From the NCBI GenBank assembly GCA_016931535.1, contig JAFGEP010000150.1, positions 40,504 through 104,503 of the forward strand: DNA of 64,000 nt. The letters run 5' to 3'. How positions within the stretch are numbered: position 1 is the first letter of the stretch; each line of letters starts with the position of its first letter. Positions 51,873-60,502 of this stretch are shown here, piece after piece. This DNA is from Bradymonadales bacterium. GTDB lineage: Bacteria; Myxococcota_A; Bradymonadia; JAFGEP01. Below the pieces are notes generated by a model. The model made no database searches. It was not told the origin of the DNA and saw nothing but the letters and a program-made list of their open reading frames with translations. Position numbers and translations under genes: made by a program.

Positions 51873-53051
51873 ATGAAAGAAGCGGTCATTGTCGCAGCGG
51901 TCCGGACACCCATCGGCTCATTGAACGGTACTCTCGCTGAGGTCACCGCCCCCAGGCTGGGCGCCACGGTCATCAAGGAGGTCTTGCGACGAGCCAACCT
52001 CGCTCCCGAGCAGGTGGAGGAGGTCATCATGGGCAACGTGCTCATGGGGGGTCAGGGACAGGCTCCCGCCCGGCAGGCCGCCATCTATGCCGGTCTGCCC
52101 AAGAGCGTGGAGTGCATGACCATCAACAAGGTGTGCGGCTCCGGAGCCAAGGCCATCGCCCTGGCCGACCAGGCCATCCGCTGCGGCGACGCCGAGATCA
52201 TCGTGGCCGGCGGCATGGAGAGCATGTCCAATGGCCCTTATGCCCTCCCCAAGGCGCGCCGCGGGTACCGGATGGGCAATGGCGAGCTGGTGGACCTGAT
52301 GATCCACGACGGCCTGTGGGATCCCTACAAGAACCAGCACATGGGGAGCTTCGGTGACCTGTGCGCCCGGGAGAAAGGGTTCAGCCGAGAGGACCAGGAC
52401 CGGTTCGCCGCCGAGTCCTATCGGCGGGCGCTCAAGGCCCAGGAGGAGGGCTGGTTCAAGGAGGAGATCGTCCCGGTCGAGATCCCGAGCCGCAAGGGGG
52501 ACACCATCCTGGTCCAGGAAGACGAGGGACCACGGCAGGTCAAGTTCGACAAGATCCCCAGCCTCCGGCCTGCATTCGGCAAGGAAGGAACGGTCACCGC
52601 CGCCAACGCCAGCTCGATCAACGATGGCGCCGCGGCCACCGTGGTGATGAGCCACGACAAGGCCAAACAGCTCGGGCTGAAGCCGCTGGCCCGCATCCTG
52701 TCTCATGCCTCTCACGCGGAGCCGCCCGAATGGTTCACCATCGCCCCCGTGGGCGCCACCCACAAGGCGCTGAAAAGGGCCGATCTGACCGCCGGCGACA
52801 TCGAGCTGTGGGAGATCAACGAGGCCTTCAGCGTGGTGACCCTCTACGCCCTCCGGGAGCTCAACCTCTCTCCGGAGATCGTCAACATCCACGGCGGCGC
52901 CGTGGCCCTGGGCCACCCGATCGGCTGCACCGGGGCCCGGTTGATGACCACCCTGCTGTACGGCATGGCCCATCGGGAAAAACGGATTGGAGCCATCTCG
53001 ATGTGCATCGGCGGAGGCGAGGCCTTGACCATGATCGTCGAAAGGCTGTGA
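51873..53051 (+). CDS. Acetyl-CoA C-acyltransferase (thiolase)
   Basis: 392 residues. It joins two acetyl-CoA or cleaves 3-ketoacyl-CoA. The acyl-accepting Cys is in NKVCGSGAKA, the His in GHPIGCTGAR and the second Cys in CIGGGEA, so the active site is complete. Length and motifs match the biosynthetic/degradative acetoacetyl-CoA thiolase family. The ATG at 51873 has AAGGTG 6 nt upstream; a GTG 6 nt earlier is also possible. It is followed 143 bp later by an enoyl-CoA hydratase gene, together giving two steps of beta-oxidation or of butyryl-CoA formation. Confidence 0.95.
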   Translation: MKEAVIVAAVRTPIGSLNGTLAEVTAPRLGATVIKEVLRRANLAPEQVEEVIMGNVLMGGQGQAPARQAAIYAGLPKSVECMTINKVCGSGAKAIALADQAIRCGDAEIIVAGGMESMSNGPYALPKARRGYRMGNGELVDLMIHDGLWDPYKNQHMGSFGDLCAREKGFSREDQDRFAAESYRRALKAQEEGWFKEEIVPVEIPSRKGDTILVQEDEGPRQVKFDKIPSLRPAFGKEGTVTAANASSINDGAAATVVMSHDKAKQLGLKPLARILSHASHAEPPEWFTIAPVGATHKALKRADLTAGDIELWEINEAFSVVTLYALRELNLSPEIVNIHGGAVALGHPIGCTGARLMTTLLYGMAHREKRIGAISMCIGGGEALTMIVERL

Positions 53052-53194
53052 TGCACGCCGGCTCCACGCGACCAAGTCGCCTGGAAGCAGGGACCAGTTG
53101 ACTGGAAACGACACCCAGATCCGAAAAGCATGAGGCGAGGACACCTGCGGGTGGGACTCGCCGGGCGACGGAACCAACCGTCCGAGGAGAACCG

Positions 53195-53974
53195 ATGGCC
53201 TACGATAACATCCTGTTCGAGGTGACCTATCCTCTGGCCCTGTTGACTCTCAACCGGCCGCCGATGAACCCCCTCAACCTCGCCATTCTCGAGGAGATGC
53301 AGCAGGTCGTCGAGCAGGTGGCCGGCGATCCCCGCGTCCGGGTCCTCATCATCACCGGAGCCGGAGACAAGGCCTTCGTGGCCGGCGCCGACATCAAGGC
53401 CATGACCGACATGACCTCCGAACAGATCGCCCGCTTCGCCCACGCCGGCCAGAACCTGATGCGAAGCCTGGAAAACCTCCCTATCCCGGTCATCGCCGCT
53501 GTCAACGGCTTCGCCCTGGGCGGTGGGACCGAGCTGGCCATCTCCTGCGACATCATCGTGGCCTCCGAGAAGGCCAAATTTGGACAGCCGGAGGTCAAGC
53601 TGGGCATCATCCCGGGCTTCGGCGGCACCCAGCGACTGCCCCGCCTCATCGGGCGAAACATGGCCAAGGAGCTGATCTACCGCGGCAACATCATCGACGC
53701 CCAGGAGGCGCTGCGCATCGGCCTGGCCAACCATGTCGTCCCCGCCGACAAGCTGATGGAGACGGTCACCGACATGGCCAACGAGATCGTCGGCGTCGGC
53801 CCCAAGGCGGTCTCTTTCGCCAAGCAGGCCATCAACCAGGGCTACCACAAGGAGCTGGACGAGGGGAACCGGATCGAGTTCGAGGCCTTCCTGGCCTCCT
53901 TCCAGACCGAGGACCGGCAGATCGGCATGGCGGCCTTCTTGGAAAAGCGAAAGGCGGAGTTCGTCAACCGGTAG
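53195..53974 (+). CDS. Enoyl-CoA hydratase (crotonase)
   Basis: 259 residues. It adds water to 2-enoyl-CoA. Both catalytic glutamates are in place, in GGGTELAISCD and FGQPEVKLGIIPGFGG, and the oxyanion hole residues around AGADIKAM are normal. An AGGAG ribosome site precedes the ATG. It follows the thiolase on the same strand; with the acyl-CoA dehydrogenase at 47017-48177, three of four beta-oxidation activities lie within 7 kb. No 3-hydroxyacyl-CoA dehydrogenase gene was seen. Confidence 0.95.
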   Translation: MAYDNILFEVTYPLALLTLNRPPMNPLNLAILEEMQQVVEQVAGDPRVRVLIITGAGDKAFVAGADIKAMTDMTSEQIARFAHAGQNLMRSLENLPIPVIAAVNGFALGGGTELAISCDIIVASEKAKFGQPEVKLGIIPGFGGTQRLPRLIGRNMAKELIYRGNIIDAQEALRIGLANHVVPADKLMETVTDMANEIVGVGPKAVSFAKQAINQGYHKELDEGNRIEFEAFLASFQTEDRQIGMAAFLEKRKAEFVNR

Positions 53975-53991
53975 GCAGACGCGATCCGCTG

Positions 53992-55044
53992 TCAGTCGAG
54001 CCAGCCCTCCCGCTTGAACCAGTCGAGGGTTTCGCGCAGCCCCACACGGCCCTCCGGATAGTGGAAGCGATACCCGCTGCCTTTCAGCTTGCTGTTGTCA
54101 TACTCGAAGCTCGCGGTGAGATACTCGATGGTGGGCCGCTCGATGGGAGACTCGAAGGCCGGAACCAGCGCGTGGACCAGCTCGAAGAATCCGGCCGCCA
54201 GGTTGGCCGTCCGCGTGAGCATCCCGGGGGTCAGGTAGGGGATCTTGACGCAGCGGTGGCCGCCCCACTCGGCGAACAGCTCCATCAACTCCACGGTCGT
54301 GATCACCGTGTCGTCGTTGACGTTGAAGATCCCCTCCCCCCCTTTGGTGGTGGCCAGGTGGAGCGCCGCACCGGCCACATCCTTGGCGTGGATCAAGGGA
54401 ACGCGGCCGGTCAGACAGGCTGGCACCACCACCGGGTTGGCGATGGCATTCTGCATCATGACCTTGCCAAAACCGTATACCTGGCGCGGGCCGTACACCG
54501 TCGTGGGCCTCAGGATGCTGTAGGAGATGTGGTTCTGGCCGCAGAAGCGCATGGTGAGGTGCTCCTGGAACCACTTGGAGCGCAGGTAATCGTTTCCTGG
54601 CGCTGCCGGCATCTCCTCGTGGAAGGGTCCATCCTGGTATCTGGGTAGCCCGTATGTCCCTCCGGCACCCCACAGCACGAACCGCTTGAGCCCACTGGCG
54701 CGCTCCTGGACCAGCTCCAGCAGGTTTCTGGTGCCTTCGATGTTGACCGACCGGTACAGTTCCCAGGGGGCGTGGTAGTTGAACACGGAGGCGATGTGAA
54801 ACACGTAGTCTACCGGCTCCACGACTTCCGCCAGCTCGGCCTTGTTGCGGATGTCAGCCGGGCGGAGCGTCACACCCAGCTCCCTCAACACGCCGGGAAA
54901 CTTCCCCGCCTTGCGATCGTCGGCCTCGCAGGCCGCGGGTACATCGGTAGCGATGACAGTGTGGCCAGCCGAGACCAGGTCCTCCACCACGTGGGTCCCG
55001 ATGAAGCCACAGGCGCCGGTTACCAGACTCTTGGGTGCACTCAC
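53992..55044 (-). CDS. Extended SDR: NAD(P)-dependent epimerase/dehydratase or 3-beta-HSD-like
   Basis: 350 residues. The Rossmann motif GACGFIGTH is at the start, the catalytic YxxxK is in NDYLRSKW, and the substrate region has LRPTTVYGPRQVYG. The middle (SVFNYHAPWELYRSVNIEGTRNLLELV) resembles the 3-beta-hydroxysteroid dehydrogenase and OleD subgroup more than sugar epimerases. The start is GTG with GGGAGAG upstream. It is convergent with the hydratase gene and lies 81 bp downstream of the FadR-type regulator on the same strand, so a lipid substrate is plausible. Confidence 0.88.
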   Translation of the reverse strand: MSAPKSLVTGACGFIGTHVVEDLVSAGHTVIATDVPAACEADDRKAGKFPGVLRELGVTLRPADIRNKAELAEVVEPVDYVFHIASVFNYHAPWELYRSVNIEGTRNLLELVQERASGLKRFVLWGAGGTYGLPRYQDGPFHEEMPAAPGNDYLRSKWFQEHLTMRFCGQNHISYSILRPTTVYGPRQVYGFGKVMMQNAIANPVVVPACLTGRVPLIHAKDVAGAALHLATTKGGEGIFNVNDDTVITTVELMELFAEWGGHRCVKIPYLTPGMLTRTANLAAGFFELVHALVPAFESPIERPTIEYLTASFEYDNSKLKGSGYRFHYPEGRVGLRETLDWFKREGWLD

Positions 55045-55125
55045 GGTTCTCTCTCCCTTGTCTATCGTTTCTACCAGCCCGATCGCCTCGACAGTGAAAG
55101 GTCGATCGAGCCCGATCCACTGTTC

Positions 55126-55839
55126 TCAGATGACCAGCGTCGCCACCGAATCCATCAGCTCCCGGTCGCTGGCGGCAAGGTGGGCCAGCAAGGCCTCCCG
55201 GGCTCCCTCGCCATCGGAGTCGGCGATACGCTCCACTACCCTTTTTATCCCCTGCAGGTAGGTGTCCGAGGCGAGCCAAAGTCCGGCGATCTGCGAGATC
55301 CCGTCCCGAAACAAGGAGTCGAAGGTGTTGAAGGCCCAGGTGATGGTCAGGCTGCCGGAAGCGCTGGCGATCTCCCGGTACAGCGAGAGATCGGCCGCCA
55401 TCACCCGCTCCGAGTCTCCGGTCGCCGCTGCCTCCTCCAGCGTCCGGTAGAGACGCTTCAGCTTGGGCCCTACCGCCGCTCCGCTGCGGGCCGTCGCCAA
55501 CGCCACCGCCTCGGCCAGAAAGGCCCGCCGAATGTGCAAGACGTCCTCCAACGCTCGGATCCGCTCCGCCAGATCCTGGCCATCTCTCAGGAAAAACGGC
55601 AGCAGCGTGAGCTGCCCCTCCTCCCGAAAGGAGCGAACCGTCACACCCCGGCCCTGCCTGACCTCTACCAGGCCGAAGGACTCCAGGATGCGGATCGCCT
55701 CCCGCAGGGTGTTCCGATTGGTCCCCAGCGTGTGGGCCAGCTCCCGCTCCGGGGGAAGCCGATCGCCCGCCTGGAGATCCCCCCGCAGGATGCGCCGCCT
55801 GAGGTCCGTTACGATCTGCTCTTGAAGACTGGGCTTCAT
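55126..55839 (-). CDS. FadR-type GntR family regulator
   Basis: 237 residues. The N-terminal winged helix (QEQIVTDLRRRILRGDL, then RELAHTLGTNRNTLREAIR) is GntR type, and the all-helical C-terminal domain is FCD type. The usual metal-binding histidines are missing (DLSLYREIASASG), as in E. coli FadR, which binds acyl-CoA directly. Two perfect TGGTnnnACCA palindromes lie just upstream over a promoter, so it probably represses itself. Likely controlled genes are the surrounding fatty-acid genes, but no further copies of the operator were seen. A GTG at 55854 is an alternative start. Confidence 0.9.
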   Translation of the reverse strand: MKPSLQEQIVTDLRRRILRGDLQAGDRLPPERELAHTLGTNRNTLREAIRILESFGLVEVRQGRGVTVRSFREEGQLTLLPFFLRDGQDLAERIRALEDVLHIRRAFLAEAVALATARSGAAVGPKLKRLYRTLEEAAATGDSERVMAADLSLYREIASASGSLTITWAFNTFDSLFRDGISQIAGLWLASDTYLQGIKRVVERIADSDGEGAREALLAHLAASDRELMDSVATLVI

Positions 55840-55864
55840 CCCTTCCACCAACACCCCAACCCGG

Positions 55865-55897
55865 TGGTTATACCAAACACTGAAATTGGTTTAACCA
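55865..55897. promoter_or_regulatory. Two FadR-type operators
   Basis: TGGTTATACCA and TGGTTTAACCA, both fitting TGGTnnnACCA, have centres 22 bp apart, two turns of DNA on one face. They begin 26 bp before the regulator ATG. Confidence 0.8.
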
Positions 55898-55917
55898 TCT
55901 TGCGGGGTCGGGGTCAA
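55889..55917 (-). promoter_or_regulatory. Promoter of the FadR-type regulator gene
   Basis: TTGACC and TTAAAC with a 17-bp spacer on the minus strand. The -10 lies within the distal operator, so a bound repressor would block it. A second -10-like hexamer, TATAAC, lies within the proximal operator. Confidence 0.5.
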
Positions 55918-56007
55918 GGGAAATGTCGCCCGACCTGATAAAAAAAAGGGCGGACAGCGGTCAGAGTGGATGTCGGCTGGAAAATGACGCGTTGCTGTCC
56001 GTCTGTT

Positions 56008-57204
56008 CTATCGTCCGAAGATGGCCACCGAGCAGACGCTCATGGAGGGGAAGCCGCCCAGGTTGTGGGTCAGCCCCAGCCGAGGGTCGGTGAGCTGCCG
56101 TTCCTGTGCCTTGCCCTGGAACTGCTTGTAGATCTCGTAGATCATGCGCAGGCCGGAGGCGCCGATGGGATGGCCGAAGCACTTGAGCCCCCCATCGGTC
56201 TGGCAGGGGATGGTACCGTCCAGGTCGTAGAAGCCGTCGAGGATATCACGGGGCGCTCCACCCCTGGGCGAGATCTGGAGGTCTTCGTAGGTGACCAGCT
56301 CGGTGATGGAGAAGCAGTCGTGCAGGTTGAGCAGGCTCAGCTCGGCACGAGGGTTCTCCACCCCTGCCTCCTGGTAGGCGCGGGCGGCAGCGCGCGAGGT
56401 GGTCTCGATATGTGCGCCGTCCCAGCCGGTGGCCATGAGCTCTTCGCCCGAGGTGACCGCAATCTGGAGCGCCTTGACCAGCACCGGATCCGGTCGTATC
56501 TCCCGGGCCAGATCCGGCCGGGTCAGGATGGCCACGGCGGCGCCGTCGCTGACGCCGCAGCAGTCGAACAACCCCAGGGGCCATGCCACGGTGGGCGCCG
56601 CCATGATGGCCTCGATGGTGACCTCGCGGCGCAGGTGGGCCTTGGGGTTCTTGGCGCCATTCTTGTGGCTCTTGGCCGAGACGTGTGCCATGGCCCGCTT
56701 GACCTCCTCGGGGGCGAGGCCGTAGCGGGCCGCGTAGCGGGTGGCCAGCTGGGCGAAGGCGCCGGGAGCGGTCAAGTTGGGGAAGGTCAGGCGGTTTCGG
56801 GTCCCCAAAGAGATGCCGAAGTCGGGCAATCCCCCATAACCGGTATCCTTGAGCTTCTCCACGCCCACGGCGACGGCGAAGTCGCAAGCTCCGGCCGCCA
56901 CGGCGTAGGCCGCTCCCCGAAAGGCCTCGGTGCCGCTGGCGCAGAAGTTCTCCACCCGGGTGACCGGTAAAAAGGGGAGCTTGAGGCACTGGGACAGACC
57001 GATGGCGCTCTTGCCCAGGTTGATCTCGTCGAAGCAGGTGGCCAGCCAGTACGCCTCCAGCCGGGACTCGTCGATCCCGGCGTCCGCCAGCGCCTCCAGG
57101 TACGCTTCCACGACCAGGTCCTCGGCGCTATCCCCCCAACGTTCCCCGAAACGGGTACAGCCCATCCCGACGATGGCTACCTTGTCCTTGATTCCTGTGG
57201 CCAT
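56008..57204 (-). CDS. SCP-x/nonspecific-lipid-transfer-type thiolase
   Basis: 398 residues. It has the SCP-x thiolase plan rather than that of classical thiolases: the active Cys in VENFCASGTEAF, a HDCFSITELVTYED motif and GHPIGASGLRM near the end. All catalytic residues look intact. The ATG at 57204 has a GGGAGGAGGG site. The gene starts 14 bp after the HMGCS-like/DUF35 fusion, as in the archaeal thiolase-HMGCS-DUF35 operon. In those systems the thiolase product passes directly to the synthase. Here the partner lacks its nucleophile, so the product is unknown. Confidence 0.92.
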   Translation of the reverse strand: MATGIKDKVAIVGMGCTRFGERWGDSAEDLVVEAYLEALADAGIDESRLEAYWLATCFDEINLGKSAIGLSQCLKLPFLPVTRVENFCASGTEAFRGAAYAVAAGACDFAVAVGVEKLKDTGYGGLPDFGISLGTRNRLTFPNLTAPGAFAQLATRYAARYGLAPEEVKRAMAHVSAKSHKNGAKNPKAHLRREVTIEAIMAAPTVAWPLGLFDCCGVSDGAAVAILTRPDLAREIRPDPVLVKALQIAVTSGEELMATGWDGAHIETTSRAAARAYQEAGVENPRAELSLLNLHDCFSITELVTYEDLQISPRGGAPRDILDGFYDLDGTIPCQTDGGLKCFGHPIGASGLRMIYEIYKQFQGKAQERQLTDPRLGLTHNLGGFPSMSVCSVAIFGR

Positions 57205-57218
57205 GTTCCCTCCTCCCG

Positions 57219-58673
57219 TCACTGAACCCGCAGGGGGGTCGCTTTCCAGAAGTAGCCGGTCAACCCTCGCTCGCGATCGACATACTTACGGCGGAAGGTC
57301 AGGGCCACCTCCATCCCCACCTTCAGCTCGTCCAGGGTGCAATCGGTGAAATCCAGGTTGAGCCGTCCTCCACCCGCCATGTCAACCAGCCCGTAGGCCG
57401 CAGGGGGGTCGAAGCTGAAGGCCAGCATGTCCCCGGTATAGGAGAAGACCGTCCCGGTCCGGGAGGAAAAGGGGTAGGGCTCGCTCGTGTCCATGGCCCT
57501 GCACTCCGGGTTGACGCAGCGGTGCTGGGGTGGAAACTGGGGGGTCCCGCAGGCGGTGCATCGCATACCCACCAGGCCGAGCACCGCCCTTCGCTCCCGG
57601 GACAGGGCGGACAGGGCGGTAGGAGCCTGGATCTCACCCCGGATTCCCAGCTCCACTGGCAGGATCTCCCGGAAGGTCAGGTACTTCTCGTAGGGTACCA
57701 GGGCCACTCGGCGAGCCAGAGCGGGTTTCACACCGGCCGGACCGCCAAAGGTCGCCAGCGCTTCGGTGGCCTGGAAGAGCAGGGCGTCGGCCCCGCTGCC
57801 ATAGCCGGCGACCAGGATCAGATCGCCCGGCTTGCTCTCGGCCAGGGCCGAAGCCAGCAGCAGCAGGGCATGGGCGCAGCCGGTATCGCCCACACTGCCC
57901 AGCAATGGATCGACGAGCTGCTCGGGGGTCAGTCGGAGCTTCTTGCCGATGGCGGCGATGGTTCGGGGATCGGGACAGGCGATGCAGACCTTGGCCAGAT
58001 CGGTCAGGCTCTTTTCTGTCTTGGCCAGCAGCCCCTGGATGGCTCCCTGCAACAGCGGCTGGTAGCCTTCCTCCCTTATCCACCGCTCCTCCCACGACCG
58101 TCCGAAAAGACGGCCGGGTTGGCGCACCTGATCGGGAAAGTCCTGCCGAATGGAATGGGAACCGAGGTAGGTGGCGATGACATCGTCCCGGCCGACCAGC
58201 ATGGAGGCCGCCCCGTCACCGAAAACATGCTCCTGCCCGCTTCCTGGCTTGCCCAGGCGGCAATCGCTGGCGGTGACCAGCGCCTGCTCCACCTCCCCAG
58301 CCGTCACGCAGCTCAATGCCGATAACAGAGAAGTGGTCCCGGCCGTGGCCGCGCCGCCGCTGTCCTGCGCCGCCAGCTCGGGCTGCAGATCCAGGGCGGA
58401 AGCAATGAGGGCGGCGTTCATCCGTTCCAGGTAGGGGAAGGTTGTGCTGGCCGCAAACAGCGCTCCGATCCGGCCTTTGCTGCCGCAGGCCAGGCAGTCT
58501 CGGGCCGCCTCCACCGCCAGGGTGACGCTGTCCTCGTCGTGGTTGGCGACCGCCTTCTCCCCGCGCGCCGCGCCGAAGGTGACCGGGTTGAACCAGCCCA
58601 TCGCCGCGAAAATCGCCTTTCGATCCAGTCTCAGCCGGGGCAAATACGCCCCGAACGATACAATCCCCGTCAT
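57219..58673 (-). CDS. HMG-CoA synthase-like protein fused to DUF35, nucleophilic Cys missing
   Basis: 484 residues. Residues 1-~345 are a thiolase-fold HMG-CoA-synthase/KAS III-like protein (GIVSFGAYLPRLRLDR; FGDGAASMLVG). Residues ~365-484 are a DUF35 module with a zinc ribbon (RCTACGTPQFPPQHRC) and an OB fold. In HMGCS the catalytic Cys is followed by x-A-G-T; here the segment reads GAATAGTTSL, so the Cys is Ala. It probably does not form an acyl-enzyme. A role as acyl-CoA-binding partner or channel for the downstream SCP-x thiolase is inferred, by analogy with archaeal complexes and with thiolase-DUF35 aldolases of steroid breakdown. Confidence 0.87.
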   Translation of the reverse strand: MTGIVSFGAYLPRLRLDRKAIFAAMGWFNPVTFGAARGEKAVANHDEDSVTLAVEAARDCLACGSKGRIGALFAASTTFPYLERMNAALIASALDLQPELAAQDSGGAATAGTTSLLSALSCVTAGEVEQALVTASDCRLGKPGSGQEHVFGDGAASMLVGRDDVIATYLGSHSIRQDFPDQVRQPGRLFGRSWEERWIREEGYQPLLQGAIQGLLAKTEKSLTDLAKVCIACPDPRTIAAIGKKLRLTPEQLVDPLLGSVGDTGCAHALLLLASALAESKPGDLILVAGYGSGADALLFQATEALATFGGPAGVKPALARRVALVPYEKYLTFREILPVELGIRGEIQAPTALSALSRERRAVLGLVGMRCTACGTPQFPPQHRCVNPECRAMDTSEPYPFSSRTGTVFSYTGDMLAFSFDPPAAYGLVDMAGGGRLNLDFTDCTLDELKVGMEVALTFRRKYVDRERGLTGYFWKATPLRVQ

Positions 58674-58728
58674 GCCTGGTACCTCATATGGATGCTTACC
58701 TGTTTCATTCCCTCAGCTATCAAAAAAC

Positions 58729-58812
58729 GTGAACCTGATCGTGAACCTGATCGTGAACCTGATCGTGAACCTGATCGTGAACCTGAACGTGATCGTGACC
58801 GTGACCGAAAAC
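58729..58812 (+). repeat. 12-bp tandem repeat array (minisatellite)
   Basis: GTGAACCTGATC is repeated four times in register, then GTGAACCTGAAC, then GTGATC and two GTGACC units. It lies just upstream of the HMGCS-like gene, in the intergenic space. The period of 12 (hexamer pairs) could give copy-number variation that alters promoter spacing. Confidence 0.85.
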
Positions 58813-58900
58813 CGCCACCTTTGGTCCCCTCCCCTTCCCGGTCACGCCCCCCTCCTCGCCGACAGCAACAGGATCGGGAGCGGAGGCACCCCGCCTGCCA

Positions 58901-60502
58901 TCAGCATTCCCGACCTCGGCGCCGCCTCACCAGCCACAGACCGCCCATCGCGCCCAACAAAAGGGGCAGCATCGACCGACCGCCGCCCTGGCGCCGGTCG
59001 ATGACCATGCCGCAGCCACAGCCCTCGTTGCGGGTCACCATCTCGCCCTCCTGGCCGTCTGGGGAGGGGATGTCGGGAGTTTGCTGATCGGGCTGGACCA
59101 CCGTATCGGGTAACAGGTCGGGATCGGGCAGGAGGTCCGGGTCTCCGGACAGATCGGGGATCGGTTCGGGATCGGAGCCGGCGTCCGGGGCGTCGTCACC
59201 CTCCACAGCCGGGTCCGGTTCTGGATCGACAGAGGTCGAGCAAAACTCCTCGATGAGGCAGTAGTTGGACTCGTAGCCGATGTCCAGGCAACAGCCGCCG
59301 GGCATGGCGCCGATGCAGTCGGCATCGGTCTCACACTCCACCGAGCACCAGGATTGGTCGGTGGCCGTGTCGCCGGTGGCCAGGCATACGGTCGTGCCGA
59401 GGTTGGGGTTGCAGAAAGGCAGCGTCTCATCCCCTTCGAAGGCGCAAGGGGTACCGAGCCGGCCGAGGTAGTCGGGGCGGGGGGCGCCGCAGGGGGTGCC
59501 GGTATCGGGGGTGAAGCTGACGGTGAGGGTGTAGGCCCCTGGGTACTCCGTGCCGCTGTCGTTCACCCAGGTGTCGGCCACGATGAAATACTCGCCGCAA
59601 TCCACCGGCTGGACCAGGTCCTCGTGCTCTCGCCCGATGCAGTCCACCTCGTTCAACCGCTCGTACACGTGGACATCGATGTCGACCCCGCTGCCGTCCC
59701 TGACGGCCAGCACCAGGTCTCCGGGGGTGTCGATCTCTACCCGGTAGATCACCTCCGGCCCCGTCTCTCTCTTGGTCCAATCGTCAGCGCAGTAATCGAA
59801 CATGTCGCTCAAGGAGGTGCTGGTGTCGCCGTTGTGGGTGTAAGGAAAGGAGGTGATCTCGATGGGGTTGGCCGCCGTTCCCAGCAGGTCGCCGACGGTG
59901 GTGCCGGTGATGTTGTTATAGCGCCTGGGGGTGAACTCGTCCACGTAGGCCCAGCCCTCGTTGTAGGTGGCGTGGACGTTGTAGCCGGCGGACTCGTAGA
60001 GGAAAGGCAGGCCGTTCTCCTGCTCATGGGAGTAGAGGATGACATGGTAGCCGGCGATGTTGAGGACATCACCGGCCAGCAGGTCGGTGCGCGTGATGGT
60101 CTGGCTGATGGTGGGGATGCTGCTGGTCGTGTAGTGCCCGGTGTTCCAGGACGAGCTCACGAAGCCGGAGCAGTCCAGCCCGACGGTGCAGGCTAAAATC
60201 CCGTCCGAGGAGTAGGAGCCCGCCCCGTAGCCGTCGCGGATCCCCTTGTCGTAGGTGTCGATAGACATGTACCCGCCCCAGTCGTAGGGCGGCCCCAGGT
60301 GATCCCCGACCAGGTACACCGACCTGTAGCCGGAAGGGCAGGAGGTGCCGGTCAGGTTCTGCGCCGAGCAATGCCAGGGATGGTAGGTATAGGTCTGGGC
60401 CCGGGTCATGACCGTCGACCGGGAGACGGTCTGCGCCTGTAGCGGCAGGGCGACGACTGTGAAGAGCAAGGCGACGGTGAGCCGAGTGGTTCGCTGGTTC
60501 AT
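58901..60502 (-). CDS. Secreted NlpC/P60-like hydrolase with MYXO-CTERM tail
   Basis: 533 residues. After a signal peptide comes an NlpC/P60-like cysteine hydrolase domain (about 75-200; Cys in LDCSGFVSSSW, His in GYHVILYS). A jelly-roll-like domain and a Cys-rich segment (CSVECETDADCIGAM) follow, then a long Asp/Pro spacer. The end is GCGCGM, a membrane helix and RRRR: a MYXO-CTERM sorting signal known from myxobacteria. NlpC/P60 enzymes cleave peptidoglycan peptides. The ATG overlaps the stop of the upstream propeller lipoprotein by 4 bp, so the two are made together and may act at the cell surface. Confidence 0.88.
   Translation of the reverse strand: MNQRTTRLTVALLFTVVALPLQAQTVSRSTVMTRAQTYTYHPWHCSAQNLTGTSCPSGYRSVYLVGDHLGPPYDWGGYMSIDTYDKGIRDGYGAGSYSSDGILACTVGLDCSGFVSSSWNTGHYTTSSIPTISQTITRTDLLAGDVLNIAGYHVILYSHEQENGLPFLYESAGYNVHATYNEGWAYVDEFTPRRYNNITGTTVGDLLGTAANPIEITSFPYTHNGDTSTSLSDMFDYCADDWTKRETGPEVIYRVEIDTPGDLVLAVRDGSGVDIDVHVYERLNEVDCIGREHEDLVQPVDCGEYFIVADTWVNDSGTEYPGAYTLTVSFTPDTGTPCGAPRPDYLGRLGTPCAFEGDETLPFCNPNLGTTVCLATGDTATDQSWCSVECETDADCIGAMPGGCCLDIGYESNYCLIEEFCSTSVDPEPDPAVEGDDAPDAGSDPEPIPDLSGDPDLLPDPDLLPDTVVQPDQQTPDIPSPDGQEGEMVTRNEGCGCGMVIDRRQGGGRSMLPLLLGAMGGLWLVRRRRGREC

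Noticed and set aside
58729..58812. CRISPR array
   Set aside because: The 12-bp units are directly adjacent, with no spacers and no cas genes.
58539..59087. Rightward frame reading REPDREPD repeats over the minisatellite
   Set aside because: It overlaps two well-supported leftward genes and the pattern comes only from the 12-bp DNA repeat.
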